Below are positions 1-9,100 of a DNA stretch of 64,000 nucleotides, one piece after another. Each line of letters opens with the position of its first letter. The first letter of the stretch is position 1. Source of the DNA: GCA-001735895 sp964488685 (lineage in GTDB: Bacteria > Pseudomonadota > Gammaproteobacteria > GCA-001735895); assembly GCA_964488685.1 (NCBI GenBank), contig CAZAVY010000002.1, positions 16,909 to 80,908 on the forward strand, in the 5' to 3' direction. The notes under the pieces are model-generated. The model was not told where the DNA came from, searched no databases, and worked only from the letters and a program-made list of their open reading frames with translations. Made by a program: the position numbers and the translations under genes.

Positions 1-1095
1 ATGTGAAATTACAGTCGTATAGCCCGCCTTATGCGCCATTGATATCGCATCCAGGGTTTCGGTCAGGGTGCCAATTTGATTGAATTTAATCAAGATCGAG
101 TTAGCCACCTGCTGCTCGATTCCACGCGACAGGATGCTGGTATTGGTGACAAATAAATCGTCACCCACGAGCTGAATTTTACCGCCTAATTGTTCGGTGA
201 GTAACGCCCATCCTTCCCAATCGCTTTCATCCATGCCGTCTTCGATGCTAATTATCGGATACTGTTCGACCCATTTTAAAAGATAGCCGGCGAATCCGGC
301 AGCATCGAAAGATCGATTTTCCGAGGCCAACAAGTACTGCCCGGACTCATAAAACTCGGAGCTGGCGACGTCCAGACCGAGAAAAATATCGTCGCCTGCG
401 CTGTAACCGGCTTTGTCGATGGCGGTTAATATCACCTCGATCGCTTCTTCGTTGGAAGATAAATCCGGGGCGAAGCCACCTTCATCACCGACCGCCGTGT
501 TTAATCCCCTGGCGCCAAGCACGGATTTCAATGCGTGAAACACTTCGGTTCCGTAACGTAAGGCCTCGCTGAAACAGGGAGCACCCACCGGCAGAATCAT
601 AAATTCCTGCATATCGACACTATTATCGGCATGGGCGCCACCATTGATGATATTCATCATTGGCACCGGTAAAATATTTGCCTCATCTCCGCCCAGATAG
701 CGATACAAAGGCTGACCCGCTTCGAGTGCGGCGGCCTGCGCATTGGCCAACGAAACGGCTAGTAAGGCGTTGGCGCCAAGCCTGCTCTTGTTGTCACTGC
801 CATCGAGATCAATCATCGCATGATCAAGCCCGCTCTGGTCATTGCAGTCTCTTCCAATCGCTATGCCCGCTAAATCCCGATTGATATGAGATACCGCCGC
901 GGTGACACCCTTGCCTAGATAACGCGTTTTATCACCATCACGCAATTCGATAGCCTCACGTTCACCAGTGGATGCACCGGATGGCGCCGCCGCCCTGCCG
1001 GTGACACCGCTTTCCAATGTCACTTCGGCTTCGACAGTCGGATTTCCACGCGAATCCAGAATTTCCCGCCCGAAAACCTTACTGATGTTGGTCAT
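1..1095 (-). CDS. eno: Enolase, 3' end cut by the window edge
   Basis: Glycolytic enolase converts 2-phosphoglycerate to phosphoenolpyruvate in the cytoplasm and is also a degradosome partner in many Gammaproteobacteria. The reading frame starts at the ATG at 1095 (MTNISKVFGREILDSRGNPT) and stays open to base 1, giving about 365 of the usual 430 residues. The family signatures are visible: the N-terminal GREILDSRGNPTVE segment, GDEGGFAP, SIEDGMDE, and the ANSILIKFNQIGTLTET stretch with the catalytic Lys region near the window edge. The start overlaps the end of kdsA by 17 bases, so the two are probably translated together. The missing C-terminus is an artefact of the window, not a truncation. 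Confidence 0.96.
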   Translation of the reverse strand, partial: MTNISKVFGREILDSRGNPTVEAEVTLESGVTGRAAAPSGASTGEREAIELRDGDKTRYLGKGVTAAVSHINRDLAGIAIGRDCNDQSGLDHAMIDLDGSDNKSRLGANALLAVSLANAQAAALEAGQPLYRYLGGDEANILPVPMMNIINGGAHADNSVDMQEFMILPVGAPCFSEALRYGTEVFHALKSVLGARGLNTAVGDEGGFAPDLSSNEEAIEVILTAIDKAGYSAGDDIFLGLDVASSEFYESGQYLLASENRSFDAAGFAGYLLKWVEQYPIISIEDGMDESDWEGWALLTEQLGGKIQLVGDDLFVTNTSILSRGIEQQVANSILIKFNQIGTLTETLDAISMAHKAGYTTVISH

Positions 1096-1963
1096 AAGTT
1101 CTCCCTGTGGTGCCTTGATCGTGTTTCAGTAGATCGGTTTCGTGCATATCAGCTTGCTTGATGGTCCGATCCAGCAGAATCAAGACTTCAAGCAATGATT
1201 GCATCTGCGCCAACGGCCAGGCATTGGGTCCGTCGCTGAGCGCCTTTTCCGGTTCGGGATGTGTCTCCATGAATAAACCGGATACCCCTGCAGCTACTGC
1301 CGCTCTTGCCAGAACCGGCACAAACTCCCGCTGGCCACCCGAAGTACTGCCCTGGCCACCGGGTAACTGTACCGAATGGGTAGCATCGAATACCACCGGG
1401 CAACCGGTTTCACGCATTACCGCCAGGGAACGCATATCCGATACCAGGTTGTTATAGCCGAAACTGGCCCCGCGTTCGCACACCATAATCTGCTGGTTTC
1501 CGGCCTCCCGCGCCTTGTTGACGACCTGCTGCATATCCCAGGGTGAGAGAAATTGTCCTTTTTTTATATTTACCGGTTTTTGCAGTGCGGCTACCTTCTG
1601 GATAAAATTGGTCTGTCGACACAAAAATGCCGGGGTTTGCAAAACATCGACCACGCTGGCCACTTCGTCCAGTGGCGTATCTTCATGCACGTCGGTTACA
1701 ATCGGAAGCATCAGGCTGTTACCAACCTTCTCCAGTATCGCTAATCCCTTTTCAATACCGAGCCCGCGGAAACTTTTGCTACTGGAGCGATTAGCCTTGT
1801 CAAATGAAGACTTGTAAATAAAAGGAATATTCAAATTTGCACATATCTGCTGTAACTCTCCGGCAGTGTCGAGTGCCATTTGCTCCGACTCGACCACACA
1901 GGGGCCTGCCATCAGGAACATCGGTCGGTCCAGGCCAACCTCAAAACCACAGAGCTTCATCAT
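1079..1963 (-). CDS. kdsA: 3-deoxy-8-phosphooctulonate synthase (KDO-8-P synthase)
   Basis: KdsA condenses phosphoenolpyruvate with arabinose 5-phosphate to give KDO 8-phosphate, the precursor of the inner-core sugar of lipopolysaccharide. The 294-residue product has the DAHP/KDO8P synthase barrel with MAGPCVVES near the N-terminus, the FIYKSSFDKANRSS substrate loop, KKGQFLSPWDM and FDATHSVQLPGG. It lies downstream of pyrG with a 4-base overlap of start and stop, and its end runs 17 bases into eno. Its position between a nucleotide gene and a glycolytic gene that makes its own substrate PEP is the common proteobacterial arrangement. The last 25 or so residues are polar and look unconserved. 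Confidence 0.96.
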   Translation of the reverse strand: MMKLCGFEVGLDRPMFLMAGPCVVESEQMALDTAGELQQICANLNIPFIYKSSFDKANRSSSKSFRGLGIEKGLAILEKVGNSLMLPIVTDVHEDTPLDEVASVVDVLQTPAFLCRQTNFIQKVAALQKPVNIKKGQFLSPWDMQQVVNKAREAGNQQIMVCERGASFGYNNLVSDMRSLAVMRETGCPVVFDATHSVQLPGGQGSTSGGQREFVPVLARAAVAAGVSGLFMETHPEPEKALSDGPNAWPLAQMQSLLEVLILLDRTIKQADMHETDLLKHDQGTTGRTYDQHQ

Positions 1964-3591
1964 GAGCGGGCCTTGTGATACTCGAGCGCAGCGCTGATAA
2001 AACTATTAAACAGAGGATGGCCTTCGCGTGGCTGGGATGTGAATTCCGGGTGAAACTGACAACCGATGAACCATGGATGGTCGGATAACTCAATCATTTC
2101 GACCATTTCATTGTCGGCCGATAACCCCGAAATCACGAGTCCCGCATCGCGTAACTTTTCGAGGTAGTTATTATTAAACTCGTAGCGATGTCGATGCCGT
2201 TCATGGATTTCTTCACGGTCATAAACACGACGTGTATGGGTACCGGGCAACAGCTTGCAGGTTTGCGCACCGAGTCGCATGGTGCCACCAAGGTCGGTGT
2301 TTTCGTCACGGGTTTCAACCGAACCCCCACGATCAAGCCATTCCGTCACCAGTGCAATAACCGGGTCCGGAGTCTTGGGATTAAACTCGGAGCTATGCGC
2401 CTTGTCGAGACCCAGTACATTTCGCGCATACTCGATAACGGCAACCTGCATGCCCAGACAAATACCGAGGTAGGGCAGGTTGTTGGTACGTGCGTAGTTG
2501 GCTGCGGCTATCTTGCCTTCGATACCCCGACTGCCGAAACCTCCCGGTACCAGAATCGCGTCCAGAGTCTTGAGCAGGTCAACGCCATCGGTTTCGATCG
2601 CGTCGGAATCTATTTTAACGATATTGACCCGGGTACGCGTGTGAATACCCGCGTGCGTAAGCGATTCATTCAACGACTTGTAAGCATCGGTGTGATCAAC
2701 ATACTTGCCGACGAAACCGATGGAAATTTCATTTTCGGGGTTTTCCAGCGCATCAACCACCCGATCCCACCCGGATAAATCGGCCGGGGGCAAATTCAGT
2801 GAAAAATGCTTGGTGACGATTTCATCCAGCCCCTGTTCGTACAGATCGCGTGGTATCTTGTAAATGTGGTCTACATCTACCGCACCGATTACCGCTTCTT
2901 CCGCGACGTTGGTAAACAAGGCTATCTTGCGGCGTTCCTCGACTGGAATCGGTCGATCAGAGCGGCATAACAGCACGTCAGGTTGGATTCCGATAGAACG
3001 TAATTCCTTGACCGAATGCTGTGTCGGTTTGGTTTTGATTTCACCTGCGGTGGGTAGATAGGGCAGCAGCGTCAAATGTATATAAAGCACATTGTCGCGC
3101 CCTAGCTCAAAACCCATTTGGCGAATCGCTTCCATAAAGGGCAGCGATTCGATATCACCCACAGTGCCGCCGATTTCAACCAGCACGATATCGGCGCCAT
3201 TGGTGCTGTTGAGCACCGAATTCTTGATTTCATCGGTGATATGCGGAATTACCTGCACCGTTGCGCCGAGATAATCCCCACGGCGTTCCCTGGCGATTAC
3301 ATTCTCGTATATTTTACCGGTGGTGTAGTTACTGTGCTGCGAACAATGAATTCCGACGAAGCGCTCATAGTGACCCAGATCGAGATCGGTTTCAGCGCCA
3401 TCATCGGTAACATAAACCTCGCCATGCTGAAACGGACTCATGGTCCCGGGATCGACGTTGATATAGGGATCCAGTTTGATCATGTTGATGCTGAGTCCGC
3501 GGGACTGTAACAAAGCGCCCAGAGAAGCAGATGCAATGCCCTTGCCCAGTGATGAAACAACACCACCGGTAATAAAAATGAATCGACTCAT
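1960..3591 (-). CDS. pyrG: CTP synthase
   Basis: PyrG aminates UTP to CTP using glutamine-derived ammonia. At 543 residues it has the family length. The N-terminal synthase domain begins MSRFIFITGGVVSSLGKG with the P-loop-like nucleotide site and the DPYINVDPGTMSP segment. The C-terminal class I glutamine amidotransferase domain has the PGGFGSRG oxyanion region, the catalytic Cys in YLGICLGMQ, and the HPEFTSQP His/Glu pair. It is the first gene of the leftward pyrG-kdsA-eno run. The 187-base gap to the divergent cyclase gene at 3779 presumably holds its promoter, but I could not pick one with confidence. Confidence 0.97.
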   Translation of the reverse strand: MSRFIFITGGVVSSLGKGIASASLGALLQSRGLSINMIKLDPYINVDPGTMSPFQHGEVYVTDDGAETDLDLGHYERFVGIHCSQHSNYTTGKIYENVIARERRGDYLGATVQVIPHITDEIKNSVLNSTNGADIVLVEIGGTVGDIESLPFMEAIRQMGFELGRDNVLYIHLTLLPYLPTAGEIKTKPTQHSVKELRSIGIQPDVLLCRSDRPIPVEERRKIALFTNVAEEAVIGAVDVDHIYKIPRDLYEQGLDEIVTKHFSLNLPPADLSGWDRVVDALENPENEISIGFVGKYVDHTDAYKSLNESLTHAGIHTRTRVNIVKIDSDAIETDGVDLLKTLDAILVPGGFGSRGIEGKIAAANYARTNNLPYLGICLGMQVAVIEYARNVLGLDKAHSSEFNPKTPDPVIALVTEWLDRGGSVETRDENTDLGGTMRLGAQTCKLLPGTHTRRVYDREEIHERHRHRYEFNNNYLEKLRDAGLVISGLSADNEMVEMIELSDHPWFIGCQFHPEFTSQPREGHPLFNSFISAALEYHKARS

Positions 3592-3740
3592 AGACCCCGA
3601 AGTTGAAATCGCGTGGGTACGCAGGTTGGATGGAAACGATAGCAGAATCGCATTTTGAAGACAATCAACCGGTCTTAATAATCACTCGGTTTTTATCGAA
3701 TTACGCCTCTCGAATCGCTATTTCAGTGGCCGTCAATATT

Positions 3741-3771
3741 TAGACGCAAACGAAAAAAGCTGTCCTATACT
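3741..3771 (+). promoter_or_regulatory. Candidate promoter of the diguanylate cyclase gene
   Basis: A -10-like TATACT at 3766-3771 and a -35-like TAGACG at 3741-3746 are 19 bases apart. A start 7 or 8 bases after the -10 would fall at or next to the ATG at 3779, and no Shine-Dalgarno sequence is visible before that ATG. The transcript may be leaderless. The match is by eye and the spacing is long. Confidence 0.3.
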
Positions 3772-3778
3772 CAGCCCT

Positions 3779-5083
3779 ATGCGTGCTCTCATTGTAGAAA
3801 ATAACCTGGCTTACCGGGACAGGTTGAATCATACCCTCGCCGAACAGGGTTTCGACACCGATACCGGCGACAGCATCGAATCAGCGCGTCGCTATGCCGA
3901 TTCTGAAACATACGACATTATTTTCGTGCATCAAGAACTTAAGGATGGTGATGGAGAGGAGTTTGTTGCCTATTGCAATGATCACGCGCGCCACAAAGAT
4001 ACCCCCATTTTGTTCCTGACCGAAAACGCCCGGTTGGACGCGGAGGCGCTTTCAGTCCGGGTTGACGGCGTCATCCACGAACTTGACGCACACCAGATCG
4101 AAGGTCAAATCGTGCATTTCATCGATCTTCACCTGGACCCGTTGTTTTTCGAGGGACGAATTCTGTTTGTCGAGGACGACGCAGAGGTTTCGGCAACCAT
4201 TTTGACTCAACTGGAACAAACCGGCTACCAGGTTTCGCATTTCAAGACGGCCGAAGAAGCCTGCGCGGAGTTCGACGCCGTAACCCTATATGGCTCGCAT
4301 GCTGAAGCTTATGACCTGACGATTACCGAGATCAATCTCAAGGGCAATATGAGCGGCGAGGATCTGATAGAGCGAATTCGTACCTACGCGGATGGGCGAG
4401 GTTTTATTCCCATAATCGCGATTACCGCCGATAACGACGACCAGCAAAGAATTTCACTGTATCACTCCGGTGTCAACGACGTCCTGCAAAGACCGATACT
4501 AGCAGAAGAATTACTGGTGCGTATTCGCAATCTGATTACCAACAAGCGTCTTCTCGACAAGGTTCATGACATTCGCCGTGAATTATTTTCGCTCGCGACT
4601 ACCGACAAACTGACCGGTTGCCACAATCGTCACAGCCTGATGGAATTTTCTGAAAAGTTTATCTCCCAGGCGCTACGTCACGAGTATCCTGTCAGCATGC
4701 TGGTTATCGATCTGGACCACTTCAAAGCGGTTAACGACAATCATGGCCACGCCACGGGAGACCTGGTGCTCGAATTAACGGGCAAACTGCTCAACCAGAG
4801 TTTTCGCGATGGGGATCTCGTCTCACGCTATGGTGGTGAAGAATTCGTGGTATTAATGACGCATTGCAATGGCGATGATGCCAGCATCAAGGCTGAAAAA
4901 TTCCGCCTGGAATTCGAACAATTGCAGCCTGCTGGATTGACTATCACCACCAGCATAGGTGTCACATCGATGGAGGTAGGAACCACCCGGGATTTTGAAG
5001 CCATGTTCCATGCCGGTGACCAGGGCGTATACAAAGCTAAACAGAACGGACGCAACCAGGTGGTTTTCGTCACCCTCGACTAG
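3779..5083 (+). CDS. Diguanylate cyclase with two degenerate receiver domains (PleD-like)
   Basis: This 434-residue protein has the REC-REC-GGDEF layout of PleD and would make cyclic di-GMP from two GTP. The GGDEF domain covers about residues 270-434, with the active site GGEEF at 352-356. An inhibitory-site motif RDGD at 343-346 lies five residues before it, so product inhibition is likely kept. Both receivers look unable to accept phosphate in the normal way: the Asp position is His51 in the first (IIFVHQEL) and Glu184 in the second (TITEINL), and the conserved Lys of the second is replaced in VLQRPI. The gene stands alone between divergent pyrG and convergent cmoB with no kinase beside it. 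The input signal is unknown. Confidence 0.88.
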   Translation: MRALIVENNLAYRDRLNHTLAEQGFDTDTGDSIESARRYADSETYDIIFVHQELKDGDGEEFVAYCNDHARHKDTPILFLTENARLDAEALSVRVDGVIHELDAHQIEGQIVHFIDLHLDPLFFEGRILFVEDDAEVSATILTQLEQTGYQVSHFKTAEEACAEFDAVTLYGSHAEAYDLTITEINLKGNMSGEDLIERIRTYADGRGFIPIIAITADNDDQQRISLYHSGVNDVLQRPILAEELLVRIRNLITNKRLLDKVHDIRRELFSLATTDKLTGCHNRHSLMEFSEKFISQALRHEYPVSMLVIDLDHFKAVNDNHGHATGDLVLELTGKLLNQSFRDGDLVSRYGGEEFVVLMTHCNGDDASIKAEKFRLEFEQLQPAGLTITTSIGVTSMEVGTTRDFEAMFHAGDQGVYKAKQNGRNQVVFVTLD

Positions 5084-5140
5084 CCCGCATTTCTCAACAG
5101 CCGCCTGCTGCGGTGAAGCAGCCGAGAAAGGCAGGCCGGA

Positions 5141-6094
5141 TCAGGGTTTGTTCGCAATTAATACGGCACGCCGCGGCGCGGGTAAGCCCTCGACGGTGAA
5201 AGACGGATCTTCTTTGTCCAGCCACTGTTGCAGCGACTCAAACTGCATCCACTCGGTTACCCGTTGTTCGTCCGGGTTAGTCACTGATTCGTCGACTACC
5301 CGTACATTGATAAACCCGCAACGCCTTAACCATTCGACCAGCTCCGCCGCTGACGGGATGAACCAGACGTTACGCATCCGCGCATAACGTTGCGGTGGTA
5401 CCAGTACTCTGCCTGTCCCGCCTTCGATCACCAGGGTTTCAAGGCAAAGCTCGCCCCCGCTCAGCAGGCAATTCCTGAGTTGAAAAAGGTGATCCAGCGG
5501 GCTTCTGCGGTGATACAACACCCCCATCGAGAATACGGTGTCAAACCAGTTCAAGTTATCGGGAATATGTTCTACGCCAATCGGCAACAGGTGGATATCA
5601 TTTCGTCTCAAGTATTTTTGAACGACCTGAAACTGCATGTTGAATAAAACCGAGGGTTCGATTCCGAGCACGAATTCTGGAGAATTCGTTAACATGCGCC
5701 AGCAGTGATAACCGTTGCCGCATCCAATATCAAGAATACGCCGCCCTTGCAAAGCGCTCAGATGCGGCAAAACCCGGTCCCATTTGATATCGGAACGCCA
5801 TTCGCTATCGACAAAAACATCCGCTATTTGATAAGGTCCCTTGCGCCAGGGTATCAACTCCCGTAACACCCGGCGTAGCGCTATTGAATCACCACACTCA
5901 GCTTCAATGGTGACGGCCGGGGTATCGAAGGATGCCTGCGCGCCGACCATTTCCGGCAACGCGTTAAGGGCCGCCGACCAGCGGGCGTAATCCCCATGGC
6001 TGAGAAACCAGCTATTACTTTCGGATTCGAGTTGTTGTGCCCATTGATTGAGGCCATTGCTGCGAAAATAGTCGAACAGTTGATTCCAGTTCAT
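5141..6094 (-). CDS. cmoB: tRNA U34 carboxymethyltransferase
   Basis: CmoB transfers a carboxymethyl group from carboxy-S-adenosylmethionine to 5-hydroxyuridine at the wobble position of tRNA, giving cmo5U. The 317-residue product has an N-terminal helical region, the PYQIADVFVDSEWRSDIKWDRV segment typical of CmoB, and a class I methyltransferase core with motif I LDIGCGNGYHCWRM. The start overlaps the stop of cmoA by 4 bases. The pair forms the pathway, because CmoA makes the cofactor that CmoB uses. The family length is about 320. Confidence 0.96.
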   Translation of the reverse strand: MNWNQLFDYFRSNGLNQWAQQLESESNSWFLSHGDYARWSAALNALPEMVGAQASFDTPAVTIEAECGDSIALRRVLRELIPWRKGPYQIADVFVDSEWRSDIKWDRVLPHLSALQGRRILDIGCGNGYHCWRMLTNSPEFVLGIEPSVLFNMQFQVVQKYLRRNDIHLLPIGVEHIPDNLNWFDTVFSMGVLYHRRSPLDHLFQLRNCLLSGGELCLETLVIEGGTGRVLVPPQRYARMRNVWFIPSAAELVEWLRRCGFINVRVVDESVTNPDEQRVTEWMQFESLQQWLDKEDPSFTVEGLPAPRRAVLIANKP

Positions 6095-6822
6095 GCCTTA
6101 ATTGCCAGGTAGGAGACGAAATTGAAACTCCTGAAGCACAGGTATACCTCGTCAAATCCAATTTTTCGGAGCCGTAGTAAGTGCTGTTGATCGCTATCAG
6201 GAATCAACACATTTTCAAGTGCGGTGCGCTTCTGACTGATTTCGAGATCACTGTAACCCATGGATTTTTTAAATCCCTGGTACAACTGAATCATGCGCCT
6301 GTTTTCGACGCTGTCTTCAAACACTATCTTCTCCGATAAAACCAGAATGCCGCCCGGGTTAAGTCCCTGGTAAATCTCTTTGAGCAAGCCTGTCCTATCC
6401 TCCGGGGGCAGGAATTGCAAGGCTAAATTCAATACCACCATCGAGGCATTGGTGATTTCGGTTTGTCGCAGGTCCTGGCAGCGCCAATCAATGTTTCCCT
6501 GTAATTCTGCCTGCTGCCGGCAGCTTTTAATCATCGCCACCGAATTGTCGACGGCAATTATTTCACAATCGATATCCTTGACCTGGTTGGCGATTGCCCG
6601 GGTTGCTTCTCCGAGAGAACAGCCAAGATCGTAGATACGGCTACCCGGCAGGATAAAGAGTTCGGCATACAAACCAATCATACGCAGCAGCAACCCGTAA
6701 CCGGGAACCGAGCGCGAAATCATATCCTGAAAAACATTGACGACCGATTCATTGAACTCGAAAGCCCTGACTTCGCTCAGAGGTCTGGCAAACATCCGGT
6801 CTTTACCGGAATCACGACTCAC
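6091..6822 (-). CDS. cmoA: Carboxy-S-adenosyl-L-methionine synthase
   Basis: CmoA converts S-adenosylmethionine and prephenate to carboxy-SAM, the unusual cofactor of CmoB. The 243-residue product shows the Rossmann methyltransferase motif YDLGCSLGEATRA and NLALQFLPPEDR, both typical of the family. It overlaps tilS upstream and cmoB downstream by 4 bases each, so the three are translationally coupled. Prephenate, its second substrate, is handled by the pheA and tyrA products encoded about 9 kb upstream in the same orientation. Confidence 0.96.
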   Translation of the reverse strand: MSRDSGKDRMFARPLSEVRAFEFNESVVNVFQDMISRSVPGYGLLLRMIGLYAELFILPGSRIYDLGCSLGEATRAIANQVKDIDCEIIAVDNSVAMIKSCRQQAELQGNIDWRCQDLRQTEITNASMVVLNLALQFLPPEDRTGLLKEIYQGLNPGGILVLSEKIVFEDSVENRRMIQLYQGFKKSMGYSDLEISQKRTALENVLIPDSDQQHLLRLRKIGFDEVYLCFRSFNFVSYLAIKA

Positions 6823-8036
6823 AACAGCAACCCTTTCAGCTTGCCGTCCAGATAGACCTGCGCAATCGTTGATCGCTCCCAGGGAGGCACCCTGTGCTTC
6901 TGGAACAGCCGTTTGAGTCGATGACGATCGCTATTTTTCTGAGCATTATCACGGAACCTGAGTGTCAGTTTTTGACCCTGGTCGTCGATTCCCAAATTCC
7001 TGAATATCTGTTGGCGTTTAACTCGAATCCCGAATTGTTTGATTTCTACCTGTTTCTTTAAAGCGAAGCCAAATTCTCCGCTACGACTTCCAGATTTATT
7101 CACGAGCAACAGGAACAGGCGCTTGTGGTAGAGCCTGATTGAGTAACCAGGCATGGTGATTTCCGGCATCGCATCGGCTTTGGCATGGAGTTGATTCAAT
7201 AGTTCCTGCAAACGAGCCCGAGGTATCGCCGTCAATCCGGCCATGGCAATCCAGTAGCGCACCAGATTTTTACACCGTGCCATGGAAAGTTCGAGAAGAC
7301 CATCGAGTTCGAGCGTGGCATTACCCCCTGATTCTGCCGCTTTTAATTTCGAGTAATCTATCGCAGCGATCTCATCGAGTAGTTGTTGTGTTTCGAATTG
7401 GAGCTCGCTCGCGGTTGAAAATGAGACCTGAAAATTTGGCCAACGCGACGCTATGATCGGCATTACCTCGTTACGTAAGAAATTGCGATCAAAGCGATTG
7501 CTTTGATTGCTGGGGTCTTCGAACCAGCTCAACCCCTGCCGCTCGGCATAGGCTTCCAGTTCGCTACGACTGCAACTCAATAAAGGTCGCAGCAACAGCG
7601 CGTCACCGAGCATGCGTTTCCTGGCTATACCCCTCAGGCCCGCACTGCCAGAGCCTCTAAGGGCATTCAGCACAAAGGTTTCGGCCTGGTCGTCCGCATG
7701 GTGGGCAGTCATGACACAGTCGCCTGCATGGGCATGTTGTTCAAACAATTGATAGCGTTGCCGACGGGCTTCGGCTTCGATATTACCTTTCTGATTTGAC
7801 AGTTTCAGTTGGTCGACGCGAATCCCGAGGCCATAATGATTTGCCTGTTGCATACAAAACTTCTCCATCTGGTTCGCGACATCCAGCAATCCGTGATTGA
7901 AATGCCAGAGAACTATCTCAAACTCGCAGGCTTTCGAAGTGAGCAGGTGTAACAATACCGAAGAATCGAGACCGCCGCTAAAGGCAAGGTATACCCGCCG
8001 GATATCGTCAGGGATCATCTCCAGACAGGGTTGCAT
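6819..8036 (-). CDS. tilS: tRNA(Ile)-lysidine synthase
   Basis: TilS attaches lysine to C34 of the CAU-anticodon tRNA-Ile so that it reads AUA instead of AUG. The 405-residue product has the PP-loop ATPase motif SGGLDSS at residues 20-26, the HHADDQAET motif, and the LRNEVMP region. These are followed by TilS substrate-binding domains with the RLKRLFQKHRVPPWER segment near the C-terminus. It lies 33 bases downstream of accA. The accA-tilS adjacency matches E. coli, where dnaE precedes them; here dnaE is 16 kb away. Confidence 0.96.
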   Translation of the reverse strand: MQPCLEMIPDDIRRVYLAFSGGLDSSVLLHLLTSKACEFEIVLWHFNHGLLDVANQMEKFCMQQANHYGLGIRVDQLKLSNQKGNIEAEARRQRYQLFEQHAHAGDCVMTAHHADDQAETFVLNALRGSGSAGLRGIARKRMLGDALLLRPLLSCSRSELEAYAERQGLSWFEDPSNQSNRFDRNFLRNEVMPIIASRWPNFQVSFSTASELQFETQQLLDEIAAIDYSKLKAAESGGNATLELDGLLELSMARCKNLVRYWIAMAGLTAIPRARLQELLNQLHAKADAMPEITMPGYSIRLYHKRLFLLLVNKSGSRSGEFGFALKKQVEIKQFGIRVKRQQIFRNLGIDDQGQKLTLRFRDNAQKNSDRHRLKRLFQKHRVPPWERSTIAQVYLDGKLKGLLL

Positions 8037-8069
8037 GTGGCTCGCCAGGTGGTTAAGGCTGGAATCCTG

Positions 8070-9029
8070 TCAGGCTTCCCGATACTGACCAAAAGCCATT
8101 AGCTTCTGGTAGCGTTGATCGAGTAGTTTATCGATCGTGATGGAGTCGAGAACATCCAGGGTTTCAGTTAGATATTGCTTTAACGAAGCCGCAATCTGAT
8201 CGTAATCTCGATGCGCTCCGCCCAGGGGTTCCTGAGTGACGTTGTCAATCAGGTTCAACGAAAAAAGACGTTTAGCGGTGATACCCATTGCTTCGGCGGC
8301 CTGGGCCGCCTTTTCTGCGCTTTTCCAGAGGATCGAAGCACAGCCTTCCGGTGATATTACCGAATAGGTCGAGTACTGCAGCATGTTGATGCGATCGCCA
8401 ACGCAAATTGCAAGCGCACCTCCGGAACCACCCTCCCCGATTACGCTACAAACTATCGGTACTTTTAACTCGGCGAGGGTAAATAAATTTCTCGCAATCG
8501 CCTCACTCTGTCCTCTCTCTTCTGCGCCGATCCCGGGGTAGGCACCCGGGGTATCTACCAGCGTCAATAATGGCATCTTGAATTTTTCAGCCAATTTCAT
8601 CAGCCTCAACGCCTTACGATAACCCTCAGGTCGAGGCATGCCAAAATTACGTTTTATTTTTTCACGGGTGTCGCGCCCCTTTTGCTGTCCAATAACCATC
8701 ACCGGCTTGCCTTCGATACGTCCAACACCGCCGACGATGGGATAATCGTCGCCATAAGCACGATCGCCATGCAGGTACTCGAAGCCGGTAAACATTCGCT
8801 CGATATAATCGATCGAATAAGGGCGGTTTGGATGGCGTGACAACTGCGATATTTGCCAGGCTGAAAGCTTGCCGAAGATAGAATGAGTCAGAGACTCCGC
8901 CTTGCGCTCCAGGGTTTGAATTTCCTGACTGATGTTTATATCCGAGTCATCGGTAACATAGCGCAGTTCTGAAATCTTGGCCTGCAGTTCAGCGATCGGT
9001 TGTTCGAATTCTAGAAAATTGGGGTCCAT
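8070..9029 (-). CDS. accA: Acetyl-CoA carboxylase carboxyltransferase subunit alpha
   Basis: AccA is the alpha subunit of the carboxyltransferase that makes malonyl-CoA, the first committed step of fatty acid synthesis. It works in a heterotetramer with AccD. The 319-residue product matches the family length. It carries the crotonase-like core with QKGRDTREKIKRNFGMPRPEGYRKA, DTPGAYPGIGAEERGQ and GEGGSGGALAI. The start MDPNFLEFEQPI is the usual AccA N-terminus. It lies 71 bases after pyrF in the same direction. A short stem-loop (9082-9087 with 9095-9100) sits in that gap but has only a weak T-run. Confidence 0.97.
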   Translation of the reverse strand: MDPNFLEFEQPIAELQAKISELRYVTDDSDINISQEIQTLERKAESLTHSIFGKLSAWQISQLSRHPNRPYSIDYIERMFTGFEYLHGDRAYGDDYPIVGGVGRIEGKPVMVIGQQKGRDTREKIKRNFGMPRPEGYRKALRLMKLAEKFKMPLLTLVDTPGAYPGIGAEERGQSEAIARNLFTLAELKVPIVCSVIGEGGSGGALAICVGDRINMLQYSTYSVISPEGCASILWKSAEKAAQAAEAMGITAKRLFSLNLIDNVTQEPLGGAHRDYDQIAASLKQYLTETLDVLDSITIDKLLDQRYQKLMAFGQYREA

Positions 9030-9100
9030 CTGAATCAGCTACGGTAATGGCATCTGACACTAGTTTAGCGATTCATCAAATAACTGTCATCCATACAGTT

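Noticed and set aside
2188..2778. Long plus-strand open frame opposite pyrG (196 codons)
   Set aside because: It is fully antisense to a well-conserved gene, has no ribosome site, and its composition mirrors pyrG codons.
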